Shown: in pieces, positions 1 to 6,943 of the stretch
Numbering within the stretch: position 1 is the stretch's first letter
How the letters are laid out: the number at the start of each line of letters is the position of its first letter
Source of the DNA: an uncultured Pseudomonadota bacterium
GTDB taxonomy: Bacteria; Pseudomonadota; Gammaproteobacteria; Burkholderiales; Methylophilaceae
Assembly: GCA_903860085.1 (NCBI GenBank)
Contig: CAIOPD010000093.1
Coordinates: 1 to 21,650 of the forward strand
DNA length: 21,650 bases
Direction: 5' to 3'
The notes under the pieces: generated by a model
Databases searched by the model: none
Told to the model about the DNA's origin: nothing
What the model saw: the letters and a program-made list of their open reading frames with translations, nothing else
Program-made: the position numbers and the translations under genes

Positions 1-129
1 ATCAGCGACAAAGAATAAGCATTCATGCTCGTGCTGTAGCTTAATCCAGTTCTTAAGTACGCCATTGTAATGGCCTAAATGTAAATTCCCGGTTGGACGC
101 ATACCCGATAAAACGCGCTCGATTGCCAT
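1..129 (-). CDS. trpS: Tryptophan--tRNA ligase, N-terminal part (runs off the window)
   Basis: Only the first 43 codons are present; the gene continues beyond base 1. The reading begins MAIERVLSGMRPTGNLHLGH and contains the class I aminoacyl-tRNA synthetase signature as HLGHY (the HIGH motif) near residues 17-21, with the SGMRPTG lead-in typical of bacterial TrpS. The enzyme charges tRNA-Trp with tryptophan in the cytoplasm using ATP. The ATG at 127-129 is the only sensible start because the conserved N-terminus follows at once. It lies 55 nt downstream of the M50 protease gene on the same strand and is probably last of the visible genes in the rnm-yciO-protease-trpS run, an order I recall from other betaproteobacteria. 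Confidence 0.93.
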   Translation of the reverse strand, partial: MAIERVLSGMRPTGNLHLGHYNGVLKNWIKLQHEHECLFFVAD

Positions 130-184
130 GTATTCCCTAGTCTCAAAATCTTAAATTAAATATGCCATCATTATACAAACAAGC

Positions 185-822
185 TTAAGCAATTAAGCTA
201 AATATTAATTGGTAAACCGCATTAATAAATGGATCTAGAATGAAATTAAGTACACCGCTAAATAGCAGTGCGATTAAAATAAAAAAACCATAACGCTCAA
301 TTTGTGCAAATTGGCGTGCTAAATGGATTGGCAATAAGCTGACAGCAATACGCCCGCCGTCCAATGGTGGCAACGGTAGCAGATTAAGAACCATCAACAC
401 AATATTGATGCTAACGCCAGCTTTAGCCATTAATGCCAATGGGTAGGCAATAGCATCGGGCGCAACCACAGCGTATTTCATCACCAAGGCCCAAAAGATG
501 GCCATGACAAAATTTGACGCTGGGCCTGCGGCAGCTACCCATAACATATCTTTTTTCGGATTACGTAGCCGACTAAAATCAACTGGTACTGGCTTAGCCC
601 AACCAAACAGGATGCCGCCCAACATAATGGTCAGTGCTGGTAATAAAATAGTACCGAATGGATCAATGTGGCGCAGAGGGTTGAGGCTAATACGTCCTGC
701 GTTAAAAGCAGTCATGTCGCCAAAATACTTAGCGACATAACCATGCGCAGCTTCATGTACGGTAATGGCAAAAATTACAGGTAAGGCGTAAATAACTATT
801 TTTGTATGATGCTTAATTCCAT
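185..822 (-). CDS. Site-2 protease family membrane metalloprotease (M50), apparent single-base frameshift
   Basis: A polytopic membrane zinc protease of the small bacterial M50 (SpoIVFB/RseP-like) family, expected to cut membrane-embedded substrates; the substrate is unknown. The catalytic HEAAH (743-757) and the second metal-site motif LPPLDGGR in the C-terminal half are both encoded. However, the natural start, ATG at 820-822 after a GAGAGAAG ribosome-binding-like stretch, reads MELSIIQK and then a TAG. Adding one A to the run of five As (Ts at 799-803 on the plus strand) would give MELSIIQKIVIYALPVIF, running into HEAAH with no stop, for about 212 residues, the usual family length. As printed, the downstream frame opens only after a TAG and its first ATG is at 715, which would lose HEAAH. 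It is either a sequencing error, a recent null allele or a slippage site. It sits between yciO and trpS in the same orientation. Confidence 0.85.
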
Positions 823-859
823 CTTCTTCTCTCTACTTAATTTTAAATTTTTATGACAG

Positions 860-1486
860 TTAGTCTAAGTCAAATGGTGCTAAATCGCCCTGCCCAGCAC
901 GAATGAGGCTAGGCACATCACCTGTTAAATCAATAACTGAAGTCGCGCCCGACACGCAGTGGCCGACATCAATCACCAAATCGACGACATGCTCAAGTTT
1001 ATCGCGTATCTGCCATGCCTCGCTCAACTCATCATCATCTAATAAGTGCAGGGTCATGCTTAACATGGGCGCATCAATGGCGTCCAATATTGCCTGCACC
1101 ACCGCATGTTTAGGGACGCGAATACCAATGGTATTTCGTTTAGGGTTTTGTAACTTGCGCGGCACCTCTCGGGTGGCTTGCAAAATAAAGGTGTAAGCCC
1201 CAGGGGTATTGGCTTTAAGCAGACGAAACTGGCTATTACTAACAATGGCATAGTTACCCAACTCGCTTAAATTGCGGCACACCAACGTAAATAAGTGCTT
1301 ATCATCTAAGCCACGAATCTGGCGGATGCGCGTCTGCGCATCACCACTACTGCCGACCATGCAACCTAAGGCGTAGCCAGAATCAGTTGGGTAGGCTATT
1401 ACGCCACCAGCTCGCAGAATATCTGCAGTTTGCGCAATCAGACGCGCTTGCGGGTTATCTAGATGAATATTGAAATATTGTGACAT
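860..1486 (-). CDS. yciO: YciO family protein (Sua5/YrdC/YciO domain)
   Basis: A 208-residue protein that follows E. coli YciO closely from end to end: MSQYFNIHLDNPQARLI at the start, GGVIAYPTDSGYALGC around residues 27-42, the NTPGAYTFIL block, KRNTIGIRVP, and SVIDLT...IRAGQGD near the end. The YrdC-like fold binds nucleotide and RNA. YrdC/Sua5 relatives make threonylcarbamoyl-AMP for the tRNA t6A modification, but the YciO branch is distinct and its role is less certain, so annotation as threonylcarbamoyl-AMP synthase should be read as a family label. It lies 31 nt downstream of rnm and 37 nt before the M50 protease gene on the same strand, so co-transcription is likely. Confidence 0.93.
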   Translation of the reverse strand: MSQYFNIHLDNPQARLIAQTADILRAGGVIAYPTDSGYALGCMVGSSGDAQTRIRQIRGLDDKHLFTLVCRNLSELGNYAIVSNSQFRLLKANTPGAYTFILQATREVPRKLQNPKRNTIGIRVPKHAVVQAILDAIDAPMLSMTLHLLDDDELSEAWQIRDKLEHVVDLVIDVGHCVSGATSVIDLTGDVPSLIRAGQGDLAPFDLD

Positions 1487-1517
1487 GTTGATGCTTTTTC
1501 TAAGTTGACGCGACCGT

Positions 1518-2363
1518 TTACAACGCTGCTTCTGGCCAGTCGTGCCAAACTGGCACGCAGTTACTAGGCAACGCCGGAAGGCGACCCATCTCCATGAAGC
1601 TAATTCCTTTGCCGTGATAGTCCGAGCCTAAAGAGGACTCAAGATCAAACTGATGCGCGTACTTCGCGAACTCGACGTATTGATCAACGGTATGACTACC
1701 AGTGACCACCTCAATCGCAGTGCCTCCTAAGGCCCTGAACTCTTCTAAAAGTAATAACATATTGGTGCGACCTAAATCGTAGCGGCCAGGGTGCGCAATG
1801 ACCGCCACGCCGCCACTGCCTGTGATCCAGCTTAAGGCATCTTCCATGCTCGCCCACTCATGTGGGAAAAAGCCGGGCTTACCCTTGACTAGATAATTCT
1901 TAAAAACCGCCTTATTGTCTTTAGCTACGCCACTCTTGACCAAAAATCGAGCAAAATGCGTGCGGCTAATAATCCCTTCTTGTGCATATTCGTAGGCGCC
2001 TTCTAGACTCCCTGGAATGCCCGCTTTATCTAAACTAGCGGCCATGCCAGCGGCCCGATGATGACGACCAGCACGTATCTCAGCCAAGCCAGTTTTTAAT
2101 GGTGCATATTCAGGATCGATTTTTAAACCGACGATATGTATAGTGCGTTTTTTCCAAGTCACCGAAATCTCTACACCATTAATTAACTGTACACCTAAGC
2201 GCTGCGCGGCTTCTCTGGCAATTTTCAAGCCGGATGTATCGTCATGGTCTGTTAAGGCCAATACATCAACATTGTGCGCAGCGGCATGCTCCACCAACTC
2301 AATCGGCGTCAATAGGCCATCTGATATATTGGAGTGCGAGTGCAAATCGAAGGTTAAAGACAT
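1518..2363 (-). CDS. rnm: PHP-domain phosphoesterase, RNase AM / 3',5'-nucleoside bisphosphate phosphatase type
   Basis: About 281 residues, matching the E. coli YciV/Rnm length. PHP metal-site motifs are seen in order: DLHSHSNISDG at the N-terminus, LALTDHDDTSG, VEISV, HPGRYDLG around residue 190, and GSDYHGKG near the C-terminus, together supplying the usual His/Asp/Glu metal ligands. Family members remove 5' nucleotides from short RNAs and the 5' ends of rRNA precursors, or hydrolyse 3',5'-bisphosphonucleotides, in the cytoplasm. I chose the ATG at 2361-2363 (MSLTFDLHSHS); a GTG at 2373-2375 would add four residues (MFEF) in the same frame. It is first in the minus-strand run with yciO, and divergent from yciB. 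Confidence 0.88.
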   Translation of the reverse strand: MSLTFDLHSHSNISDGLLTPIELVEHAAAHNVDVLALTDHDDTSGLKIAREAAQRLGVQLINGVEISVTWKKRTIHIVGLKIDPEYAPLKTGLAEIRAGRHHRAAGMAASLDKAGIPGSLEGAYEYAQEGIISRTHFARFLVKSGVAKDNKAVFKNYLVKGKPGFFPHEWASMEDALSWITGSGGVAVIAHPGRYDLGRTNMLLLLEEFRALGGTAIEVVTGSHTVDQYVEFAKYAHQFDLESSLGSDYHGKGISFMEMGRLPALPSNCVPVWHDWPEAAL

Positions 2364-2565
2364 GAATTCAAACACACCCTAGAACGAAAATATGAAAAAT
2401 TAATTAAAACAGTGCTTTAAAATTACGCCTTGCGACACTGCGTCAATCATAGCAAAATAGCGGCCTAGTCTAAAGCATTGTTATTCATTGAATTTGTCGC
2501 ATTTGCATTAGCGACTGTGTATAGCAGTCAACATACTTGTATGCATTATCTATTGAGACCCATAT
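2364..2565. promoter_or_regulatory. Divergent promoter region between rnm and yciB
   Basis: About 200 bp separate the two head-to-head operons, so promoters for both should lie here. On the plus strand TTGTCG (2494-2499) and TGTATA (2518-2523) are spaced 18 nt and could be a sigma-70 -35/-10 pair for yciB, though neither is a strong match. The same place has a short inverted repeat, GTCGC (2496-2500) with GCGAC (2511-2515). These assignments are weak; only the divergent arrangement is secure. Confidence 0.35.
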
Positions 2566-3126
2566 ATGAAGTTTTTCTTCGACTTATTTCCTGTAATTCT
2601 ATTTTTTATCGCGTTCAAATTTTTTGGCATTTATACCGCTACCGCAGTCGCCATGATTGCAACCTTAGCACAAATTATTTACGTGAAGATTCGCCACGGT
2701 GTGGTAGATAAAATGCTGCTAATTAGTGGCGGCATTATCACGATTTTCGGTGGTTCTACTCTCCTACTCAAAGACCCTACTTTTATTGAATGGAAACCTA
2801 CAGTTCTTTATTGGCTATTTGCCACTAGTTTACTGGGAGCGCAATTCATTCTAAAAAAGAATCCCATGCGCAGCTTGATGGAAAAGCAGATCAGCTTGCC
2901 TGAAGCTGTATGGGGTGCGGTCAACTTGGCTTGGGCAGTACTATTTATAGCACTTGGTTTTTTGAATCTTTACGTAGCTTTTAATTACTCACTCGACACT
3001 TGGGTAAACTTTAAGCTGTTTGGAATTACCAGTATCTTATTTGTCTTTATTATTCTTCAAACCCTGCTATTAAATAAATATTTACCCAAAGATGATTTAG
3101 ACGATAAACATGAGGACTTAAAATGA
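2566..3126 (+). CDS. yciB: Inner-membrane-spanning protein YciB (septation protein A family)
   Basis: A 186-residue protein with about five hydrophobic segments, beginning MKFFFDLFPVILFFIAFKFF, a typical YciB/IspZ N-terminus, with KPTVLYWLFA and the PEAVWGAVNLAWAVLF block in the usual places. In E. coli and Shigella the family is implicated in cell-envelope synthesis and septation; it is an inner-membrane protein of unknown biochemical activity. The C-terminus is short and charged (LPKDDLDDKHEDLK) and probably cytoplasmic. Its TGA overlaps the start of yciI by four bases (ATGA), pointing to translational coupling. The yciB-yciI-bolA-parvulin order is familiar from other betaproteobacteria. 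Confidence 0.92.
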   Translation: MKFFFDLFPVILFFIAFKFFGIYTATAVAMIATLAQIIYVKIRHGVVDKMLLISGGIITIFGGSTLLLKDPTFIEWKPTVLYWLFATSLLGAQFILKKNPMRSLMEKQISLPEAVWGAVNLAWAVLFIALGFLNLYVAFNYSLDTWVNFKLFGITSILFVFIILQTLLLNKYLPKDDLDDKHEDLK

Positions 3127-3428
3127 TGTGGTACGCAATTATGGCGCAAGATGTACCTGATAGTTTGCCACTCCGTTTGATAGCTAGACCTGCTCATTTA
3201 AAACGTTTGCAAGCATTACAGGACGAGGGTCGCTTGTTATTGGCTGGTCCATTCCCCGCAATAGATAGCATAGACCCAGGCCCTGCGGGCTTTAGCGGCA
3301 GCTTAATTGTGGCTGAATTTTCTAACTTAGAAGCCGCAACTACTTGGGCTAATGCCGACCCCTTTGTCAGTGCCGGCGTTTACCAAAACGTAATAGTAAA
3401 ACCATTCAGAAAAACGCTACCACTATGA
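3123..3428 (+). CDS. yciI: YciI family protein
   Basis: A 101-residue protein of the YciI-like dimeric alpha+beta barrel family. Features seen are the N-terminal strand MWYAIMAQDVPDS, the RPAHLKRLQALQDEGRLLLA helix-turn-strand with the family's conserved histidine, a GPFPA motif, and the closing SAGVYQNVIVKPFRKT. No specific reaction is established for the family; related domains occur in dehalogenases and polyketide enzymes. Two ATG codons are adjacent at 3123 and 3126; either would fit. It is coupled upstream to yciB and downstream to bolA by 4-nt ATGA overlaps, so all three proteins should be made from one message. Confidence 0.9.
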   Translation: MMWYAIMAQDVPDSLPLRLIARPAHLKRLQALQDEGRLLLAGPFPAIDSIDPGPAGFSGSLIVAEFSNLEAATTWANADPFVSAGVYQNVIVKPFRKTLPL

Positions 3429-3688
3429 GCCTAGCCGATGATATATCACGACGCTTACAAATTTTAGCGCCCACTTCATTAGAAATTATAGATGAAAGTG
3501 CAATGCATGCTGGACATGCAGGGAATGGAGGTGGGGCACACTTTAAGCTAAAATTGACTAGCTCGCATTTTTGCAATAAATCGCAGATAATGCGACATCG
3601 ACTTATTTATGAAGTATTGGCTGACCTTATTCCAAAACAGATACACGCACTTAGTATAGAGGCTCGTGCAACAGACGATCCTCACTAA
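3425..3688 (+). CDS. bolA: BolA family protein
   Basis: An 87-residue single-domain BolA-like protein. The conserved core reads LEIIDESAMHAGH, then GAHFKLKLTSSHF, then RHRLIYEVLADL, ending with HALSIEA. BolA-family proteins partner with monothiol glutaredoxins to hold or pass on Fe-S clusters, and some act as DNA-binding regulators; the RHR..Y segment and the invariant histidine of HALSI are the usual ligand and fold markers. The residue after the second strand is cysteine (HFCNKS). The ATG at 3425 overlaps the stop of yciI by four bases. The parvulin gene follows after 69 nt. Confidence 0.92.
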   Translation: MSLADDISRRLQILAPTSLEIIDESAMHAGHAGNGGGAHFKLKLTSSHFCNKSQIMRHRLIYEVLADLIPKQIHALSIEARATDDPH

Positions 3689-3757
3689 ATGGCCTGATCA
3701 TGAATGTTGAAGCCAAAAACACTTACACTACTTACAATCAACCTTGAGGATTTTTGC

Positions 3758-4546
3758 ATGAAATTTAGTCACACATTAATCGCTGTCGCTATTTTGGCGT
3801 TAAGCCCATCTGCATTTGCCAGTGATACTTTAGCTACGGTTAACGGCAAAGTGATCAAACAGTCTTTATATGACTTCATCGCTAAAGATGCCACTGCACG
3901 TGGTCAGAAAATTGATGCACAAGTCAAAGAAGTCATCATCAACAAATTGATTGATTCTGAATTAGTTTATCAAGAAGCACAAAAAGTGGGCATAGATAAG
4001 CAGCCTGATTATATTGCACGTGAAGAGTTAGCTCGCCGTGAACTACTCACATCTTCCTATTTACAAGACTTTGTGAAGAAAAATCCAATATCTGATGCCG
4101 ATACTAAGGCCGCATATGAGCAGTATAAAAAAGCTTATGGCGATAAAGAATATAGTGCTCAACATATCCTAGTCAAAACAGAAGCCGAAGCCAAGGAAGT
4201 GATTACACAACTTGGAAAAGGTGGTAATTTTGCAAAAATTGCCAAAGAAAAATCAATTGATACTAGCAATAAAGACAAAGGTGGTGATCTAGGTTGGTTC
4301 TCTCCAGCTTCTATGGTGAAACCATTCAGCGACGCAGTGTCTGAGATGAAAAAAGGTGGTGTATCAAGCACCCCAGTACAAACGCAATTTGGCTGGCATG
4401 TTATTAAATTGGTTGATACACGTGCTGCACAACCAATGGATTACGATAAAGTAAAAGACGGCTTACAAAAAAACTTACAGCAACACAACTTAGAAAAAAT
4501 GATGGCTGAGCTACGCAGTAAAGCGAAAGTTGATATTACTAAATAA
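3758..4546 (+). CDS. Periplasmic peptidyl-prolyl cis-trans isomerase, parvulin (PpiC/SurA/PrsA) type
   Basis: About 262 residues. I take ATG 3758 as the start because TTGAGGA lies about 8 nt upstream and MKFSHTLIAVAILALSPSAFA is a clean signal peptide with an AFA-type cleavage site; an upstream ATG at 3704 would put 18 odd residues ahead of it. After a helical N-terminal chaperone-like part (to about residue 120), a parvulin domain runs from about 125 to 220: YSAQHILVKTEAEA, GGDLGWFSPASMVKPFSDAV, and FGWHVIKLVDTR. It should catalyse proline isomerisation and assist folding of secreted or outer-membrane proteins. It is followed directly by an intrinsic terminator, so it closes the yciB operon or has its own promoter. 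Confidence 0.9.
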   Translation: MKFSHTLIAVAILALSPSAFASDTLATVNGKVIKQSLYDFIAKDATARGQKIDAQVKEVIINKLIDSELVYQEAQKVGIDKQPDYIAREELARRELLTSSYLQDFVKKNPISDADTKAAYEQYKKAYGDKEYSAQHILVKTEAEAKEVITQLGKGGNFAKIAKEKSIDTSNKDKGGDLGWFSPASMVKPFSDAVSEMKKGGVSSTPVQTQFGWHVIKLVDTRAAQPMDYDKVKDGLQKNLQQHNLEKMMAELRSKAKVDITK

Positions 4547-4570
4547 GTTATTTAGATTTTGTTAATTATA

Positions 4571-4593
4571 GGCCCGCATTATGCGGGCCTTTT
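4571..4593 (+). terminator. Intrinsic terminator after the parvulin gene
   Basis: A perfect 8-bp GC-rich stem, GGCCCGCA (4571-4578) with TGCGGGCC (4582-4589), closes a 3-nt loop and is followed by TTTT. It lies 24 nt after the parvulin stop codon and precedes the porin gene by about 120 bp, so it separates the two transcription units. Confidence 0.88.
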
Positions 4594-4711
4594 ACATTTT
4601 CGGATGTAAATTCATGCAAGTCATATTTTTGAAACTTAAGTTTTATACTATTAGTTATATTTAACATACTTTCAAATATCCAACTCTCAGTAAATAAATC
4701 TAATTAGCCGT

Positions 4712-6061
4712 ATGAAATCAAATTCGCCTCGCCATACTTTCAATTTAATGCATTGCATCCTCCTGCTAATTGGTTTGACTGCTGCTTATAGCGTATTCGC
4801 AGATGAGCCTGAGTATGAAGATACAACGGTCAGATTCCAAAGCACTTATATTTGGCAAAATCACCCCTCTTTTCAAGAAAAGTATCATGGGCAGAACAGC
4901 CTTAGCGCCAATCAAGAAAAAAGCTATACCGCCACCATTACTGGATTTTGGGGGTTTCGTCCTTGGCAAGGCGGAGAGTTATATCTCAATCCAGAGATAA
5001 CGCAAGGCGTTCCTTTCTCAGGACTAAATGGGACCGGGGCTTTTACTAATGGAGAGCTTACACGCACGGCTGGTACCGAACCTAAACTTTACCGACAAAA
5101 GCTATTTCTGCGTCAGACAATGAATCTTGGTGGTGGTGAGGAAAAGGTGGAGGCTGGTCTCAATCAGATGGCTGGCTCCGTAGATAAAAACCGTTGGGTA
5201 ATGACCGTTGGCAACTTCTCAATCTTAGATGTGTTTGATGGGAATGCTTACGCTAAAGACCCGCGCGTCCAATTCATGAATGCCGGATTTATGGCACCAC
5301 TTGCCTATGACTATGCAGCGGATGCACGTGGCTTTGGTTTTGGTTTTACGAGTGAGTGGTATCAAGACGACTGGGTATATCGCATTGGCCGTATGACAGG
5401 TCCTAAAGACCCTAATATGTTACCCACGGATTTTAGAATTTTTAAATACTACGGCGACCAAGCAGAAGTTGAGCATGCACACACGCTATTCGGGCAGCCT
5501 GGCAAAGTGAGACTGTTAGGTTGGCGAAACCGCGCTAGGCTTGCGAGCTTTCAAGATGCGTTGGACTACCACATTGCTAATCCAAGCAGTGATGCTCAAG
5601 CTATCTTTGCAGTGCGTAGTAGCGATAAGATTAAATATGGCGTTGGCGTTAATGTTGAACAAGCCATTAGTAGTGATGTAGGATTTTTTCTAAGAGCTAT
5701 GCAAGCCGATGGCCACACGGAAACGCTTGCGTTTACAGAAACGGATGCTTCACTTGGCACGGGCTTCTCAATCAAAGGGGAATCTTGGCAGAGGCCAAAA
5801 GACACGTTGGGGTTAGGCTATATCCGTAATACCCTTTCGGATGAACGAAGACGTTACCTAGAGGCAGGAGGCATTTCTTTCTTCCTAGGTGATGGACACC
5901 TTAATTATCGGCCAGAGCAAGTATTTGAAGCCTATTACAGTGCGAATGTTTGGAGGGATTTATATGTTACGGCGGATTATCAACGGATGTTAAACCCTGG
6001 CTATAACAGTGATCGAGGACCCGTTAATTTTGGCGCGCTTCGCTTTCATGTTGAATTCTAG
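4712..6061 (+). CDS. Carbohydrate-selective porin, OprB-like
   Basis: A 449-residue outer-membrane beta-barrel. The N-terminus has a signal peptide with a hydrophobic core (LMHCILLLIGLTAAYSVFA) and likely cleavage before DEPEYED. The mature part alternates aromatic and polar residues as in beta strands (GFWGFRPWQGGELYLNPE; WVMTVGNFSILDVFD; RGFGFGFTSEWYQDDWVYR) and ends in phenylalanine (FHVEF), the usual barrel-assembly signal. OprB porins let sugars and other small hydrophilic solutes across the outer membrane; the actual solute here is not evident. It is monocistronic: the parvulin terminator lies upstream, and the next gene converges after 30 nt. The start has only a weak ribosome-binding site. 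TATACT at 4644-4649 could be a -10 element. Confidence 0.85.
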   Translation: MKSNSPRHTFNLMHCILLLIGLTAAYSVFADEPEYEDTTVRFQSTYIWQNHPSFQEKYHGQNSLSANQEKSYTATITGFWGFRPWQGGELYLNPEITQGVPFSGLNGTGAFTNGELTRTAGTEPKLYRQKLFLRQTMNLGGGEEKVEAGLNQMAGSVDKNRWVMTVGNFSILDVFDGNAYAKDPRVQFMNAGFMAPLAYDYAADARGFGFGFTSEWYQDDWVYRIGRMTGPKDPNMLPTDFRIFKYYGDQAEVEHAHTLFGQPGKVRLLGWRNRARLASFQDALDYHIANPSSDAQAIFAVRSSDKIKYGVGVNVEQAISSDVGFFLRAMQADGHTETLAFTETDASLGTGFSIKGESWQRPKDTLGLGYIRNTLSDERRRYLEAGGISFFLGDGHLNYRPEQVFEAYYSANVWRDLYVTADYQRMLNPGYNSDRGPVNFGALRFHVEF

Positions 6062-6091
6062 CGCCAAGCCTATGGTGAGCGTATTTTTTTG

Positions 6092-6469
6092 CTAAACAAT
6101 CTTACATGGAATTATTGCATCTTCATCAAAGCGATATACAGCACATAAACGATGATAGCCGTCAGCAATGATTACGTTGCCGTTGGCTTGATCTCTGACC
6201 AAGAGCAGTGGTGAAATTGCATTGCCTGTTTTTATTTTTCTAGCATCTTTCCGTACATGGGAATTACTGATCCCTAGTAGTGATAAATTAGACGCTCGGA
6301 ACAAGTCTTTGGCTTTAAAATTCGATGTGGCGATAGATTGTAATTTATCTATTAAAGCTTCCACTACCTTGCTTTCATAAATCAGGCTTAAATAAGACGC
6401 TGCAGCAGGATAATCATGATCTTCGGGCAGATCTAGCCACTTAATTTCTTGTTTATTTTGCTTAGCCAT
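6092..6469 (-). CDS. Short ParB/Srx-like nuclease-fold protein without a DNA-binding domain
   Basis: A 125-residue protein with a GGAGAG ribosome-binding site just before its ATG. The last 50 residues, ISPLLLVRDQANGNVIIADG followed by YHRLCAV and IIPCKIV, match the end of a ParB N-terminal (ParB/sulfiredoxin-type) domain: a proline strand, a strand-turn-strand, then the DG-HR motif that in ParB/Srx enzymes lies near the nucleotide site. The front half is helical and unfamiliar. There is no helix-turn-helix or dimer domain after it, so a chromosome-partition role is unlikely despite the name such proteins often get. It lies 61 nt downstream of the small protein at 6531-6758 on the same strand, and the pair may be an operon. 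Function is unknown. Confidence 0.7.
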   Translation of the reverse strand: MAKQNKQEIKWLDLPEDHDYPAAASYLSLIYESKVVEALIDKLQSIATSNFKAKDLFRASNLSLLGISNSHVRKDARKIKTGNAISPLLLVRDQANGNVIIADGYHRLCAVYRFDEDAIIPCKIV

Positions 6470-6530
6470 GACTAACTCTCCGCATAAAATTTTGATCTAG
6501 TGATGGTGAGACTATCCGATAACTACAAAG

Positions 6531-6758
6531 CTATTTCTTTGACTCACTTTTTATTTTAGCCATCTTCTCACGCCATTCGTTGAGATTTTCTTCCTCAAGC
6601 TCTAACTGAAGCGCTAATGCATCCTCTACACTAAGCTTATCTTTATCTAAGCGCTTGGGTAGCTTACCGCTCATTCTTGATAGTAGGCGCTCAGCTTCTT
6701 CTGGGCTTAATAATTTTGCTTTATCTTTATACTCTTCGCTTGCTACTTTATTAGACAT
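6531..6758 (-). CDS. Small charged helical protein, WRxKMAxI family member A
   Basis: A 75-residue, highly charged and probably all-helical protein with no membrane segment or signal peptide. The middle reads LLSPEEAERLLSRMSGKLPK and the end LELEEENLNEWREKMAKIK. The C-terminal third aligns with the protein at 8747-8941 over EDA...EE.L.(E/D)WR.KMA.I, with only one gap, so the two are homologous. I do not recognise a named family. It starts at ATG 6756-6758 and precedes the ParB-like gene by 61 nt; the secreted phosphatase lies upstream on the same strand after 185 nt. Confidence 0.65.
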   Translation of the reverse strand: MSNKVASEEYKDKAKLLSPEEAERLLSRMSGKLPKRLDKDKLSVEDALALQLELEEENLNEWREKMAKIKSESKK

Positions 6759-6943
6759 GATCGTTACGACTCAGTTTATGTTGAAAATAATGTAATGCGT
6801 CATTCTAAGAAGTAGTTCGTGAAGTATGTGTGAATTTTTTGTGACATTAGGCAGACCTCACGCAAGAAAAATTATCGGAACATTCGCCGTAACCGTCTTA
6901 TTAATCAATCTGCTGACCATTTGAAAAGGAAATAGACTTAATG

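Noticed and set aside
2478..2711. Plus-strand frame of 77 codons overlapping the start of yciB
   Set aside because: It covers the yciB promoter and N-terminus in another frame, and its translation shows no family resemblance, while yciB itself is clear.
4644..4649. Porin promoter built on TATACT with TTGAAA just upstream
   Set aside because: The spacing between the two is only 9 nt, far from the usual 17, so the pair cannot be a standard promoter; only the -10 is mentioned as possible.
6826..6924. Plus-strand 32-residue frame with a hydrophobic tail (ending TVLLINLLTI) between the small protein and the phosphatase gene
   Set aside because: No ribosome-binding site, no promoter, and it points head-on at the 3' end of the phosphatase gene; a hydrophobic run is common by chance in AT-rich DNA.
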